DNA of 64,000 bases from positions 58,570-122,569 of the forward strand of contig NZ_LOCN01000005.1 of NCBI RefSeq assembly GCF_001574435.1, given 5' to 3'. A program made the translations under genes and the position numbers. The stretch comes from Moritella sp. JT01 (GTDB lineage: Bacteria; Pseudomonadota; Gammaproteobacteria; Enterobacterales; Moritellaceae). Positions 55,284 through 64,000 of this stretch are shown here, in pieces (position 1 is the first letter of the stretch; every line of letters begins with the position of its first letter). The notes beneath the pieces were generated by a model. The model did no database searches. It was not told where the DNA came from and saw only the letters and a list, made by a program, of their open reading frames with translations.

Positions 55284-56381
55284 ATGACATATAACGTTAT
55301 CAATAAGCAAAATGATGTCGTCATTATTTTTATAATGGCTGTATTCATCAACACTGCTAAAGCTGAATCAAATCCCGCGACACGTGAGTGCACAAAAATA
55401 ATCTTAAATGAAAATGAAAAAATAACGGTTCTTATCCCTACGTATAAAAATATCAATCATGCCTTAGAAAATTATGTAGATAGTGATGTCATATGTCTTG
55501 CCGATGGCTACCAACCGGCGATAACCATTGAGAATTTTGATAGTGGCAGTATGCCGTTAATTATACGACCATGGCATTATTTAGGCACAATAATACAAAG
55601 CAAGCAATACACAGGAACAGGAATAACGATAAAGAACTCACAAGGGATTATTATTGAAGGATTAATCATAACAGGAGGTTTAACTGCAATTTTAGTACAA
55701 GATTCATCAAATATATCACTTCTATCAAATAAGGTATTTAACACGGGTAACCAAGCAATATCGATAAAACCACGCCATCATGGTGGTAGCCACTATTTGA
55801 TTAAAGATAACGTAATTTTTAACACCGGACTGCTAAACCCACGCTATGGCGAAGGATTATATATTGGCGATGGTTCGTATACTAAAGATAAGAGCAGATT
55901 GAAAATACAGTACACTGTTGATGACGTTATAATAAAAAACAACATAATTCATCATACTAGAAACGAAGCTATTGATGTAAAAGCAAACGCCTACAATGTT
56001 AAAATAATCAGTAATACCATCAACGATATAAACTTAAAATTCAACGCTGCGATCACCATAGCAACTGAGTCATCCTTTGCTGAGCGAGGAGGCTATGAGA
56101 TAATTGATAATGTAATTACAAATATCGTTAACCGTTCTGGTTACCGCCCTATTGGTATTGCGGTCGGACACGGTAATACGCTAATTAAAGACAACTTGAT
56201 TATCGATAATAATGATAATGATAATTTTCTTGCGACGTGTCTGTTTACTACATTTCTAAATCCAAAATTAAATAAAGTAACATTAGAGAATAATCAATTA
56301 ATTGGTGCGGGTACTCCGTTCTCTGCAGGGTGTAGAGGCGGAACAAATGATAACGCGAAGGCAGTCGTCATATTCAAATAA
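55284..56381 (+). CDS. Secreted right-handed beta-helix protein
   Basis: A 365-residue protein with a signal peptide (hydrophobic segment at about 10-24, ending TAKAE) and a repeated pattern typical of parallel beta-helices: IIEGLIITGG, NISLLSNKVFN, HYLIKDNVIFNTG, DVIIKNNIIHH, NVKIISNTIND and ITLIKDNLI-like steps. This fold is common in polysaccharide lyases, epimerases and hydrolases. The active residues cannot be assigned. Its place next to the polymerase suggests action on the exopolysaccharide. AAGG precedes the ATG. Confidence 0.78.
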   Translation: MTYNVINKQNDVVIIFIMAVFINTAKAESNPATRECTKIILNENEKITVLIPTYKNINHALENYVDSDVICLADGYQPAITIENFDSGSMPLIIRPWHYLGTIIQSKQYTGTGITIKNSQGIIIEGLIITGGLTAILVQDSSNISLLSNKVFNTGNQAISIKPRHHGGSHYLIKDNVIFNTGLLNPRYGEGLYIGDGSYTKDKSRLKIQYTVDDVIIKNNIIHHTRNEAIDVKANAYNVKIISNTINDINLKFNAAITIATESSFAERGGYEIIDNVITNIVNRSGYRPIGIAVGHGNTLIKDNLIIDNNDNDNFLATCLFTTFLNPKLNKVTLENNQLIGAGTPFSAGCRGGTNDNAKAVVIFK

Positions 56382-56444
56382 AACAACTGCCTATCGACAC
56401 TCCTTTTCACGATTAATTCGGTTACACCTATTTGTAAAACACCA

Positions 56445-57011
56445 CTACCAAAGTCTAACAGGGCCAGTATCAACATGTACAAAACCCGAGTTAGGGTAAT
56501 AACCTACTCCGCCTAATTTTAATGAGATAGCAGCTTCACGTAAATGAAGTAATTTAACGTCCGGGATAGCAATATCAATAGCCATGCCTCGCATATGGTA
56601 GCTATTGGTTGCGACTTCATTGCTCTTACCCGCTAACATCTGATTCGTTTTAGGCGAACGATAACCAGAAATAACATGAAATTCTTCTGAAACGTTCAGC
56701 GTTCTATTTAGTTTATAGAGTAACTCGTATAGCCGATTGTCCATCGGTACAGACAAGTTTTGTCTATGATCGCGCAATAAATGGCTGAAGCTTTGAAGTG
56801 TATCTTCTTGATACAAGCCATCGATCCAATAATTTCCTTGGCCCCGTTCTCTCGTGTGTATGTTGTAAAAGCAAAGCTCTCTCATGCCTAACACACTTTG
56901 ACTTGCTTTAACTTTAACTGGCGCAACGGAGTACGCTGCTAATCCGCTAAGACCTAATAACACTTTTCTACGTGTTGGACATACTATTGACACTATACCA
57001 CCGATGATCAC
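56445..57011 (-). CDS. YcbK-like DUF882 protein, Tat-exported
   Basis: A 188-residue protein of the M15-like DUF882 family. A twin-arginine signal (PTRRKVLLGLSGLAAYSVAP) directs it through the Tat pathway. The zinc site is visible as SYHMRGMAIDIAIP and, near the end, FVHVDTGP. E. coli YcbK (MepK) is a murein endopeptidase cutting D,D/L,D links. The start is GTG; a second GTG six codons on is equally possible. It follows the L,D-transpeptidase gene by 52 nt, as in E. coli (ycbB-ycbK). Confidence 0.87.
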   Translation of the reverse strand: MIIGGIVSIVCPTRRKVLLGLSGLAAYSVAPVKVKASQSVLGMRELCFYNIHTRERGQGNYWIDGLYQEDTLQSFSHLLRDHRQNLSVPMDNRLYELLYKLNRTLNVSEEFHVISGYRSPKTNQMLAGKSNEVATNSYHMRGMAIDIAIPDVKLLHLREAAISLKLGGVGYYPNSGFVHVDTGPVRLW

Positions 57012-57063
57012 TTTTCGTACAGAAGCAGTAGAATGTATATGCTAAAAAGCATTAAATCAAGTT

Positions 57064-58377
57064 TTATCTCTGTAATGCATATATGTCATCGCGAAATTGG
57101 CTTAATCCACTGTCGTCAATCCACGCAGTCCAATACACCAAGTGAACCGGTAGCGCATCATTTAAAGGAAACCATTTGGTTATATCTCGACTGAACTTTA
57201 GTTTTAACCACAACGACTTATCATCGACTAAACTATGTGCAATCCAATTTGCCAATTCATCCACTTTTTCGATACGAATACAGCCGGAAGACAGCGCTCG
57301 ATTCGAATGACTAAACAATTTAGGATTGGTTGTATCATGTAAATAAACACTGAAGTTATTAGGAAAATAAAATTTATAACGACCTAGCGTATTCTTTACA
57401 CCGGGCATTTGTTCAAGTCGATATGGAAATAGACCATTTGCAAGCATTTTCCATTCTTCAGGTGACTTTTCAACTCTTTCATTTTGATAATTATAAACAC
57501 TAAAATCGCGCTGATTAAAGAAATCACCATTGAGTTTTACTTTTGGCAGTAGATCATCTTCTAAAATACTGCGGGGTACACGCCAGATTGGATTAATAAC
57601 CATGCTTTTAATTTCACTGGTCAGTATCGGGGTTGGTTTTTTAGGTTTACCGACGATAACACGTGAGCGCAGTGCAATTTTACCATTATCACTCAGTAAT
57701 AATTCGTAAGCAGGTATATTAACAAGGAGATAACGAGCGCCAAGATTAGCCATGAAGTTAATCTTTCGTTGCATATTATCAGTGAGTAATTCAGCTCTAC
57801 GATGAGGATTTAAATTTAACCACTTTAATGTATCTGGACCAATTATAGCGTCAGGGTTAAGGCCATGTCGACGCTGAAAACGGCGAACTGCACTGGCTAT
57901 TTTACCTGTGTAAAGATCTGATAATTCTACCGATTCATCACTATCTCCAAGTAGTATTAATCGCGAATGTATATCATAAATCACCGCGTCACGATCGCCA
58001 ACACTGAGTAACTCTGATATCTTGATTTCATCCCATGAATATTGCGAGGATAGCCTATAAAGATAGCTTGCACGACTCGAAAATTGCAGTTCTGTTTTAG
58101 ACATAGGCACAAAGATATTACCACTCATAAAAGGCAATACACTGTGCTGTTGTAAATGACCATGATTTACAATCGCATACCGATCATTTATGATTTCATT
58201 TGTACTTTTTGATTCATTAAAATTGGGACCTACAATCGAGATCTGATGTAGCGGTAAAGCAGGTAAAGAATGGCAATGGACTAACAACATGACGAATAGC
58301 AGTGATGATGTTATTTTATTTTCAAGCCCACTTCGAAGTACATATTTTAATCCCCTAAAGGGATACCTTGTAAACAT
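57064..58377 (-). CDS. L,D-transpeptidase (YcbB/LdtD type)
   Basis: Forms 3-3 cross-links in peptidoglycan. The 437-residue protein has an N-terminal membrane or signal segment (about 25-42), a peptidoglycan-binding domain (IASAVRRFQRRHGLNPDAI), and the YkuD catalytic domain with HSNRALSSGCIRIEKVDELA, whose Cys is the nucleophile. E. coli LdtD has 615 residues; the N-terminal region is shorter here. GGAGGGA precedes the ATG. Probably cotranscribed with the YcbK-like endopeptidase. Confidence 0.9.
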   Translation of the reverse strand: MFTRYPFRGLKYVLRSGLENKITSSLLFVMLLVHCHSLPALPLHQISIVGPNFNESKSTNEIINDRYAIVNHGHLQQHSVLPFMSGNIFVPMSKTELQFSSRASYLYRLSSQYSWDEIKISELLSVGDRDAVIYDIHSRLILLGDSDESVELSDLYTGKIASAVRRFQRRHGLNPDAIIGPDTLKWLNLNPHRRAELLTDNMQRKINFMANLGARYLLVNIPAYELLLSDNGKIALRSRVIVGKPKKPTPILTSEIKSMVINPIWRVPRSILEDDLLPKVKLNGDFFNQRDFSVYNYQNERVEKSPEEWKMLANGLFPYRLEQMPGVKNTLGRYKFYFPNNFSVYLHDTTNPKLFSHSNRALSSGCIRIEKVDELANWIAHSLVDDKSLWLKLKFSRDITKWFPLNDALPVHLVYWTAWIDDSGLSQFRDDIYALQR

Positions 58378-58489
58378 GGTAATCCCTCCAATGAATATAA
58401 ATTAAGTATGGTAAATAAATACCAACTGACCAACAATTTTGGCTATTAATACGCTAAAATGTAGTTTATTAAACTAACGTGAAGGTTAT

Positions 58490-58957
58490 ATGCAAAACAA
58501 TATTACAATTTGGGTTGACGCAGATGCTTGTCCGATCCCAATGAAAGAAATACTTTTTCGTGCAGCAGTTCGCGTTAAAGCGCCATTAGTATTAGTTGCA
58601 AATCATTGGATACGAGTCCCAGCCTCTCCGTATATTTCGATGACACAAGTACCTGCTGGTTTTGATGTTGCAGATGATCATATCGTGCTAAAAGTAGCAA
58701 AAGATGATCTTGTCATTACGTCTGATATACCACTTGCTGCAGAAGTCATCGAAAAAGGCGCACATGTAATCACCTCTCGAGGCGAAAAATATACATTAAG
58801 CAATATTCGTCAACGTCTTAATATGAGAGACTTTATGGATACAATGCGAGCAAGTGGCGAAATGACTGGTGGTCCCGCGGCTTTAGGTGCAAAAGATAAA
58901 CAGGCGTTTGGTAATGCACTTGACCAATATCTTGCTAAGTATGCGAATAAATCATAA
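58490..58957 (+). CDS. yaiI: YaiI/YqxD family protein (UPF0178)
   Basis: A 155-residue protein with [19 protein letters not shown] at the start, [17 protein letters not shown] (a PIN-like Asp pair), and [20 protein letters not shown] near the end, all markers of UPF0178. A PIN-like nuclease role has been suggested for the family but not shown. GAAGG precedes the ATG. The next gene follows after 32 nt and may be cotranscribed. Confidence 0.9.
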   Translation: MQNNITIWVDADACPIPMKEILFRAAVRVKAPLVLVANHWIRVPASPYISMTQVPAGFDVADDHIVLKVAKDDLVITSDIPLAAEVIEKGAHVITSRGEKYTLSNIRQRLNMRDFMDTMRASGEMTGGPAALGAKDKQAFGNALDQYLAKYANKS

Positions 58958-58989
58958 CTCTCATTAATATCGAACCCTAGGAATCATTT

Positions 58990-59463
58990 GTGCAAAAAAT
59001 TGCTGTGTTTGTTGATGTTCAAAATATTTATTACACCACTCGCCAAACTTATGGCCGTCAGTTTAATTACCGAAAACTCTGGCAACATTTATTATTACAG
59101 GGCGACGTAGTAACAGCGTATGCTTATGCTATTGATAAAGGTGATGATCAGCAACGTAAATTCCAAGATGCACTCAAACATATCGGTTTTGACGTGAAGC
59201 TTAAACCGTTTATCCAACGCAGTGATGGTTCGGCGAAAGGTGACTGGGATGTTGGGATCACAATCGATGTACTACAAGTCGCAGAATCGGTCGATACTGT
59301 TGTGCTACTCTCTGGGGATGGTGACTTTTCAATCCTGCTTGATACGATAAAAACCCGTCATCAAGTGAGAGCTGAAGTTTATGGTGTGCCCGCCTTAACC
59401 GCGAATGCTTTAATCAATAGCGCGACTGTATTCAATCCTATTTATGAAGATTTTTTATTGTAA
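58990..59463 (+). CDS. NYN domain (LabA/DUF88-like) protein
   Basis: A 157-residue PIN-like NYN protein. Acidic residues of the likely RNase site are at FVDVQNIY (residues 7-14), KGDWDVGITIDVL and LLSGDGDFSILLD. Such proteins are predicted RNases; LabA relatives also affect other processes. The start is GTG with AGGAATC upstream. It probably forms a unit with yaiI. Confidence 0.87.
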   Translation: MQKIAVFVDVQNIYYTTRQTYGRQFNYRKLWQHLLLQGDVVTAYAYAIDKGDDQQRKFQDALKHIGFDVKLKPFIQRSDGSAKGDWDVGITIDVLQVAESVDTVVLLSGDGDFSILLDTIKTRHQVRAEVYGVPALTANALINSATVFNPIYEDFLL

Positions 59464-59790
59464 TAATCTGAATAAATTTTCGAACGTCTATTTAAGTACT
59501 CACAATGAGTAAACATAACGAAAGACACTTATTATGTGAATCTAAGTCATCATAAAATCAAGTGAATCAGAATTACTTATTACTAGCTTGCCTCAGTGTA
59601 AGATTATCGAAAAATCAAAAACGTATACTGGTGTTTTGTAGCGCTCGCTAAGATTTACGTGTTAAGCCCCACAAAAAGTAAGTTAAGCGCTAATCCTGGC
59701 TTGCTTTTTGTTAAACCAAAGAGTAACAATATTATAAAACAGGCCAAAATGACCTACACTGAAGGTAGCATAACTAACTGAGTAGCAAGC
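59464..59790. promoter_or_regulatory. Gap between the NYN gene and yfcH
   Basis: No credible gene. A 12-bp stem with one G-T pair (ACAAAAAGTAAG against CTTGCTTTTTGT, about 59671-59711) could be a terminator. The right part should contain the yfcH promoter. Confidence 0.4.
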
Positions 59791-60699
59791 ATGCATATAT
59801 TAATAACGGGTGGCACAGGCTTTATCGGCCAAGCATTTATTAATACTTTCCAAGCTGATTATGACTTTACTGTATTAACCCGCGATGTTAATAATGCAAA
59901 AGATATTTTTTCATATATTTCTACGGACAACATCAAGTTCATCTCGGAGTTACATGAGTTACCTAGTGCAATCCATATCGATGCAGTGATCAATTTGGCT
60001 GGTGCTCCTATTATGGATAAAATGTGGAGTGCAAAACACAAACATGTTTTAGAGTCGAGTCGCTGGGAAATAACACAACATCTGGTTGATTTTATTTCCA
60101 CAAAGACGATCACCCCCGACGTCTTTATCAGTGGTTCAGCCGTTGGCGTTTATGGTCGACAAGGTGACAGCAGCATAGATGAAAAGCACCTCAATCATTA
60201 TCCCGAATATGCGAGCAAGCTATGTGAGCATTGGGAAGAAATAGCCCGTACATGCTGCCCGTCGACCCGCACTGTCATATTACGCACGGGTATTGTATTA
60301 GGTAAAGATAAAGGCGCATTGCAAAAAATGGCATTTCCTTTTAAGTTAGGACTTGGCGGTCCAATAGGAAAAGGTCATCAATACATGTCATGGATACATA
60401 TTGACGACATGGTTGCTGCAATTAATTATTTGTTACAACATGAATCAGCCAGTGGCGCCTTTAACCTCACCTCACCAAACCCGGTGACTAATACTGATTT
60501 CGCCCAAAAATTAGCCGCTTGCTTTGGTAAAAAAGCGCGCTTAAGGACACCTGTACTTCTTTTACGATTATTACTGGGCGAACGAGCCGACCTGATTGTA
60601 TATGGCCAACGCGCATTGCCAAGTCGATTACTCGATGCTGGTTTTACGTTTCACTTTGATACATTAGATCAAGCATTTTCAGCTATCTATGATGCATGA
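59791..60699 (+). CDS. yfcH: TIGR01777 family NAD-dependent epimerase-like protein
   Basis: A 302-residue extended SDR of the YfcH group. The cofactor loop GGTGFIGQAF is at residues 7-16; INLAGAPI, SGSAVGVYG, and MSWIHIDDMVAAINYLL follow, with a C-terminal DUF1731 part (LLLGERADLIVYGQRALPSRL, core GERADLIVYGQR). The substrate is unknown. No partner gene is apparent. Confidence 0.92.
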   Translation: MHILITGGTGFIGQAFINTFQADYDFTVLTRDVNNAKDIFSYISTDNIKFISELHELPSAIHIDAVINLAGAPIMDKMWSAKHKHVLESSRWEITQHLVDFISTKTITPDVFISGSAVGVYGRQGDSSIDEKHLNHYPEYASKLCEHWEEIARTCCPSTRTVILRTGIVLGKDKGALQKMAFPFKLGLGGPIGKGHQYMSWIHIDDMVAAINYLLQHESASGAFNLTSPNPVTNTDFAQKLAACFGKKARLRTPVLLLRLLLGERADLIVYGQRALPSRLLDAGFTFHFDTLDQAFSAIYDA

Positions 60700-60720
60700 T
60701 TGGCTAAGTCTTGATAAAGT

Positions 60721-61065
60721 TTATTCATGCCCAAGTTTTCTTGCTAATCTAATTGCGTCCAATATATTAACAAGCCATACGCAGAGCAACACAATAGTTG
60801 CAAGGTGCATGTTTTGTGTGTCTAGAGATGCCGCCTGCTGTGTAACTAACTGGTTAATATTTAGCAAATCGATATTACCACCAGATAACATCACTTGATC
60901 TACAATTAATTGCGTCTGCGTTATAGTGATATCCATAATGTAATACAGTGGTAGCGCAGCAGCAGCAGCAAAGACAGCCGCCGCTATATACTTCTTTAAC
61001 AACCAATGTCCAGCACCTGGAAATAAGAACGCGGATAATAGGCCCGCTTTAAGGGGTTTATTCAT
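60721..61065 (-). CDS. Small membrane protein of unknown function
   Basis: A 114-residue protein with three likely membrane segments. The opening AGLLSAFLFPGAGHWLLKKY resembles small proteins with a Gly-rich FPGxGH motif, often annotated only as hypothetical. GGAGAT precedes the ATG. It lies 8 nt after the comEC-like gene on the same strand, so it is probably cotranscribed. Confidence 0.7.
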   Translation of the reverse strand: MNKPLKAGLLSAFLFPGAGHWLLKKYIAAAVFAAAAALPLYYIMDITITQTQLIVDQVMLSGGNIDLLNINQLVTQQAASLDTQNMHLATIVLLCVWLVNILDAIRLARKLGHE

Positions 61066-61073
61066 AACATCTC

Positions 61074-62657
61074 CTAACTCAATATATAGCTATAACAAAC
61101 TAAGGGTAATAATAACAAGGATAAAGAATGTAGTGTCACTTGTAACGGTTTAAATATTAAACCAGCCATCAATAATACAAACATAAGCAACAAACAGTTA
61201 TAAAAGACCGTGTTTAATTCCGCTCCAACATCAATCCAAATAACATCATTCGAGGTCAATGTCCCCCATATCTCCTGGATGATATCCAAGAGTGTATTAA
61301 CGTTACTCATTAATACACGGCTAACCATCGGCATGACAGGCAATAGAATTACCGCAAACAACAAGACCGGTAATATTAACACGCTAAATATGGGAATGAA
61401 GATCAGATTGACGATGGCGGATAACCAACTAAATCCTGAGAAAATCGTCATTTGGATGGGTAATAAAAGTAACGTAAACAACACTTGGCTATAGCATACA
61501 TGCGTTAATTTTCGGTAACCATTATTTAGCTTCTGTTTTATTGGACTTTTATCCCTGACTACGGTTTCTGTTCGGCTAAACCAAACTAACATGAATACAG
61601 ACGCCATTGCTGAAAATGACAGCCAAAAACTAATCGAAAATGCAGTTAAAGGATCCAACAATAAGGTAACCAACAGCATTGCCGCGAACAATTGAAATAA
61701 TGTAACTTTGTAATATTGAACACGATATAAACAATGAATACACAGTAAAACAATAGCCCGTAGTGCAGGTAATGAAAAACCCGCAATCCACGCATAAAAG
61801 ATGGCTGCAACCAGGCTTATCGATAAACAAATAACAAGATTATAGGGGGCCCCAAATAACCTCAATAGTCGTCGGGAGCAAAGATAACAAAACCCAAAAA
61901 TAAGCCCAATATGCAAACCTGATATTGCAACCAGGTGACCAATACCGAGTAATTTAAATTGTGTCCAAAGTTCATTATTGATATAACTGCGATCACCAAA
62001 TGTTAACGCGTACAACATAGGGTTGGCATTAATCGGTAATACAGATTTAAACATCTGATACAAGTCACCGCGTAAATTCAATTGAGGTTGAATCACCTCT
62101 CCCTTTTCAATTAACCCTATATATTGAATATGCCGTGATAACAATCTAGATTTAAAGGAAGAAAAGGCATTATCACCCGCCTGAATCTTTGGCTTAATTA
62201 ATCGTACTTTAAACCGCCATACTTGACCGATACCCAGATCCCCTGGATAGTAATACTCTGGATTTGGCCATTTTAAGGCAAGCTTAGGTTGTATAAAAGA
62301 CAACGCTGTATTATTGCTCTCAATGACCTTTACATCAAACGAAAGTAGGTTTTTTTTATTTACTAATGTTATTAGCTCAGCTGTTATGATATTGTCTTGT
62401 ACAGCTTCCACTTGTGGTTGTTTGTGTTGCAATGTCGTATTATTGAATAACGTATTCGCTTCATTTATTACGCTATTTTTATACAAAATGGACCAGCTCA
62501 ATGTAACAAACAGAAGAACTAATATAGGTAGTACTTTCACATAAACAAGGATAAAGACCGCGACCGTCATTATCGTTAAAAATTGAATACGTTCAAGATC
62601 AACAAAGAACATACTTATTAATATGGTAATGGAAAGTAGTATGGCCTTAACGGTCAT
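61074..62657 (-). CDS. ComEC/Rec2-like membrane protein lacking the metallo-beta-lactamase domain
   Basis: A 527-residue protein with the DUF4131 region (about 100-200) and the Competence membrane domain, recognised by GDRSYINNELWTQFKLLGIGHLVAISGLHIGL (core HLVAISGLHIGL) and FSLPALRAIVLL. ComEC carries single-stranded DNA across the inner membrane during natural transformation. Usual gammaproteobacterial ComEC is near 750-800 residues and ends in a metallo-beta-lactamase-like nuclease domain. Here the protein stops after the last membrane segments (CYSYILS), and the following DNA encodes another small gene, not the missing domain. The N-terminus is normal. Confidence 0.85.
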   Translation of the reverse strand: MTVKAILLSITILISMFFVDLERIQFLTIMTVAVFILVYVKVLPILVLLFVTLSWSILYKNSVINEANTLFNNTTLQHKQPQVEAVQDNIITAELITLVNKKNLLSFDVKVIESNNTALSFIQPKLALKWPNPEYYYPGDLGIGQVWRFKVRLIKPKIQAGDNAFSSFKSRLLSRHIQYIGLIEKGEVIQPQLNLRGDLYQMFKSVLPINANPMLYALTFGDRSYINNELWTQFKLLGIGHLVAISGLHIGLIFGFCYLCSRRLLRLFGAPYNLVICLSISLVAAIFYAWIAGFSLPALRAIVLLCIHCLYRVQYYKVTLFQLFAAMLLVTLLLDPLTAFSISFWLSFSAMASVFMLVWFSRTETVVRDKSPIKQKLNNGYRKLTHVCYSQVLFTLLLLPIQMTIFSGFSWLSAIVNLIFIPIFSVLILPVLLFAVILLPVMPMVSRVLMSNVNTLLDIIQEIWGTLTSNDVIWIDVGAELNTVFYNCLLLMFVLLMAGLIFKPLQVTLHSLSLLLLPLVCYSYILS

Positions 62658-62685
62658 TCATTACCCCTGAGAATTGATTAGAATT

Positions 62686-63204
62686 ATGCCTAAGAATTTA
62701 ATTAAGAAATATCTCCCAAATCCAGAATCAATCAAAGAACATAAGCACCTTAAGATCTTTGGTGATCTGTTACACAACGCAAACCTCTGGCACCTAAATC
62801 GCCGCTCTGCAGCTGGTGCTTTCGCTGTTGGTCTTTTTATGGCGTTTGTTCCCGTGCCTTTTCAGATGTTATTAGCCGCTGGTTTTGCCATTTTATTCCG
62901 TGTAAACTTGCCATTATCAGTAGCGCTCGTATGGTTATCAAATCCCATTACCATGCCACCAATGTTTTTTGCCACTTATGAGTTAGGTGCATGGATACTG
63001 CAAGAACCAGTCCATCCATTCTCATTCGAGCTAACAATCGACTGGTTAATGCAGGCGATAACCTTATATGGTCCGGCATTTCTACTTGGCTGTTTTGTAT
63101 CCGGCACATTCTTTTCTATTGTTGGTTATTTTAGCATTCGCTGGTTATGGCGTTGGAAAATTATTAACGCTTGGAAGAAACGTAAAGCTTCACGCACAAA
63201 ATAA
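62686..63204 (+). CDS. DUF2062 domain protein
   Basis: A 172-residue membrane protein. LWHLNRRSAAGAFAVGLFMAFVPVPFQM (core RRSAAGAFAVGLF), SVALVWLSNPITMPPMF, and GPAFLLGCFVSG are the DUF2062 pattern, with two to three membrane segments and a basic C-terminus. The family has no proven role, but often sits next to comEC, as here (divergent). I choose the ATG at 62686; an in-frame TTG four codons upstream is less likely. A strong terminator follows. Confidence 0.87.
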   Translation: MPKNLIKKYLPNPESIKEHKHLKIFGDLLHNANLWHLNRRSAAGAFAVGLFMAFVPVPFQMLLAAGFAILFRVNLPLSVALVWLSNPITMPPMFFATYELGAWILQEPVHPFSFELTIDWLMQAITLYGPAFLLGCFVSGTFFSIVGYFSIRWLWRWKIINAWKKRKASRTK

Positions 63205-63218
63205 GTGTTAAAAATGAG

Positions 63219-63256
63219 AAGGCCACATCATTTAATCAGTGATGTGGCCTTTTTTA
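63219..63256 (+). terminator. Terminator after the DUF2062 gene
   Basis: A perfect 12-bp stem (AAGGCCACATCA and its complement) with a 9-nt loop and a run of T directly behind it. One of the strongest terminators in the window. Confidence 0.9.
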
Positions 63257-63584
63257 TTCTTACCCATTTTAATTAATCATTACACCCGACAAGATAGAGC
63301 AATGACGTAGTATCTATTTGTAGGTCCCCCTACCCCCCTTGTACAATTAAGTGGCTATATTGCATAATTAAACCCTCACTATTTCCCCGATACTTAGGCT
63401 TCTTTTACTATATTTTTATTTTCAACCAGATGAATGTACTATTATTTAATGCTAATTTCATACCTTTAGATGATTGTTTGTTTACGTATTTAATAGCTAG
63501 AATAGTGACCATTATTAGGCATTCAATTTATACAGCATGTATATATTGATTGTGCTGGCAACATAAATTGAAAGGGATTTTATT
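63257..63584. promoter_or_regulatory. Gap before the last gene
   Basis: No gene. It includes a C-rich tract (CCCCCTACCCCCC, about 63326-63338), unusual in this AT-rich DNA, and should contain the promoter of the secreted protein gene. AAAGGGATT just before 63585 is its ribosome site. Confidence 0.4.
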
Positions 63585-63953
63585 TTGAAAAGCTCAGCTT
63601 CGTTTTTAATGGCTTTATTATCGACTTCAGCAATAGCAGCTGAAGCACCAAAGACATATAACAGTATTGGCGCAGACTTTAACGCTCAAGTACTTGTAGC
63701 TCCATCTCAGAAAACTGGATATTATTTATTACAATTTAATGGTTTTGAGCATGAAATAGATGGTCAGACACGTCTATACAAAAAGGTTCTCAATAACAGC
63801 AGTAATATTGAAGATGGTTACCATTATCTTCTTGCTGGTTCGAATATCGTTAACTTTAGAAACAACATAAAGCGGACCCTACAAAACGGTAACTACATAC
63901 CTACTGTACAAATTTATTTAGCCAATAAACCAATTACTAACGTAAACGCCTAG
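63585..63953 (+). CDS. Small secreted protein of unknown function
   Basis: A 122-residue protein with a signal peptide (residues 1-19, cleavage near AIAAEA). The start codon is TTG with AAAGGG upstream. The mature part of about 103 residues contains FNAQVLVAPSQKTGYYLLQF and YLLAGSNIVNFRNN, which slightly recall DUF2057/YccT-type periplasmic proteins, but too little to assign. It ends 47 nt before the window edge. No partner is visible. Confidence 0.6.
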   Translation: MKSSASFLMALLSTSAIAAEAPKTYNSIGADFNAQVLVAPSQKTGYYLLQFNGFEHEIDGQTRLYKKVLNNSSNIEDGYHYLLAGSNIVNFRNNIKRTLQNGNYIPTVQIYLANKPITNVNA

Positions 63954-64000
63954 TTAACCCCACCTACCAAATATTTTCAGTTATTGCATGATTACTCTTC

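Noticed and set aside
59505..59555. Tiny ORF beginning MSKHN, the same five residues as the IS110 remnant
   Set aside because: Only 16 codons; the similarity is limited to the first five codons and no IS sequence follows.
63320..63340. C-rich tract as a possible structured element
   Set aside because: Two C runs only; not enough for an i-motif or G-quadruplex on the other strand.

Overview
The window looks like a chromosome segment of a marine, probably cold-adapted gammaproteobacterium related to Moritella, Psychromonas, Shewanella and Vibrio. The evidence is AT-rich DNA, the block ycgN/ycgM/mltB/ycgL beside minCDE and rnd-fadD-tsaB-yoaA, the long 367-residue form of PurC, an FdxA ferredoxin, a histidine operon with an attenuator leader, cydABX-cydDC, and an array of cassette-like genes of the kind found in sedentary chromosomal integrons. 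Genus assignment is an inference. I saw no rRNA, tRNA or CRISPR array.

Layout. 0-20 kb is mostly housekeeping: a truncated sirtuin (cobB), a phasin, a ThrE-type exporter, a divergent radA, the ycg genes and a lytic transglycosylase, minCDE, rnd, fadD, tsaB, yoaA, purC (with MITE-like repeats in its upstream region), an FAD-dependent oxidoreductase and fdxA. 20.1-29.5 kb is accessory: about 14 short, unrelated genes, nearly all on the minus strand (GNAT acetyltransferases, GrpB, GFA, PhzF, SRPBCC, SDR, VOC, DUF1272), with attC-like sites, broken genes and an IS110 remnant, but no integron integrase. 29.9-36.6 kb is the histidine operon hisL-G-D-C-B-H-F-IE; hisA is not there. 36.7-44.8 kb holds a PlsC-like acyltransferase, a GbsR/MarR regulator and the complete cytochrome bd operon with its small subunit CydX and the CydDC exporter. 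44.9-56.4 kb is an exopolysaccharide region: Wzc-type kinase, a short Wza-type protein, an outer-membrane barrel, a WcaJ-type initiating transferase, a flippase, a ligase/polymerase, an acyltransferase and a beta-helix protein. It has no other glycosyltransferase. 56.4-64 kb has cell-wall genes (YcbK-like, L,D-transpeptidase), yaiI, a NYN-domain protein, yfcH, a ComEC-type protein lacking its usual hydrolase domain, a DUF2062 protein and a small secreted protein of unknown function.

Most notable points: (1) hisH is followed directly by hisF, so hisA is absent from an otherwise complete operon; (2) the lytic transglycosylase carries a perfect in-frame 33-bp tandem duplication of its catalytic-glutamate motif; (3) the cassette array has recognisable attC-like sites, chimeric or broken cassettes and a translationally coupled ATP-grasp/hydrolase pair of unknown function; (4) a short export protein next to an outer-membrane barrel suggests a two-part exopolysaccharide exit channel; (5) a ComEC homologue stops before the metallo-beta-lactamase domain; (6) the purC leader has been invaded by repeats; (7) the cyd regulator gene sits behind two FNR-type boxes and a perfect 24-bp palindrome.
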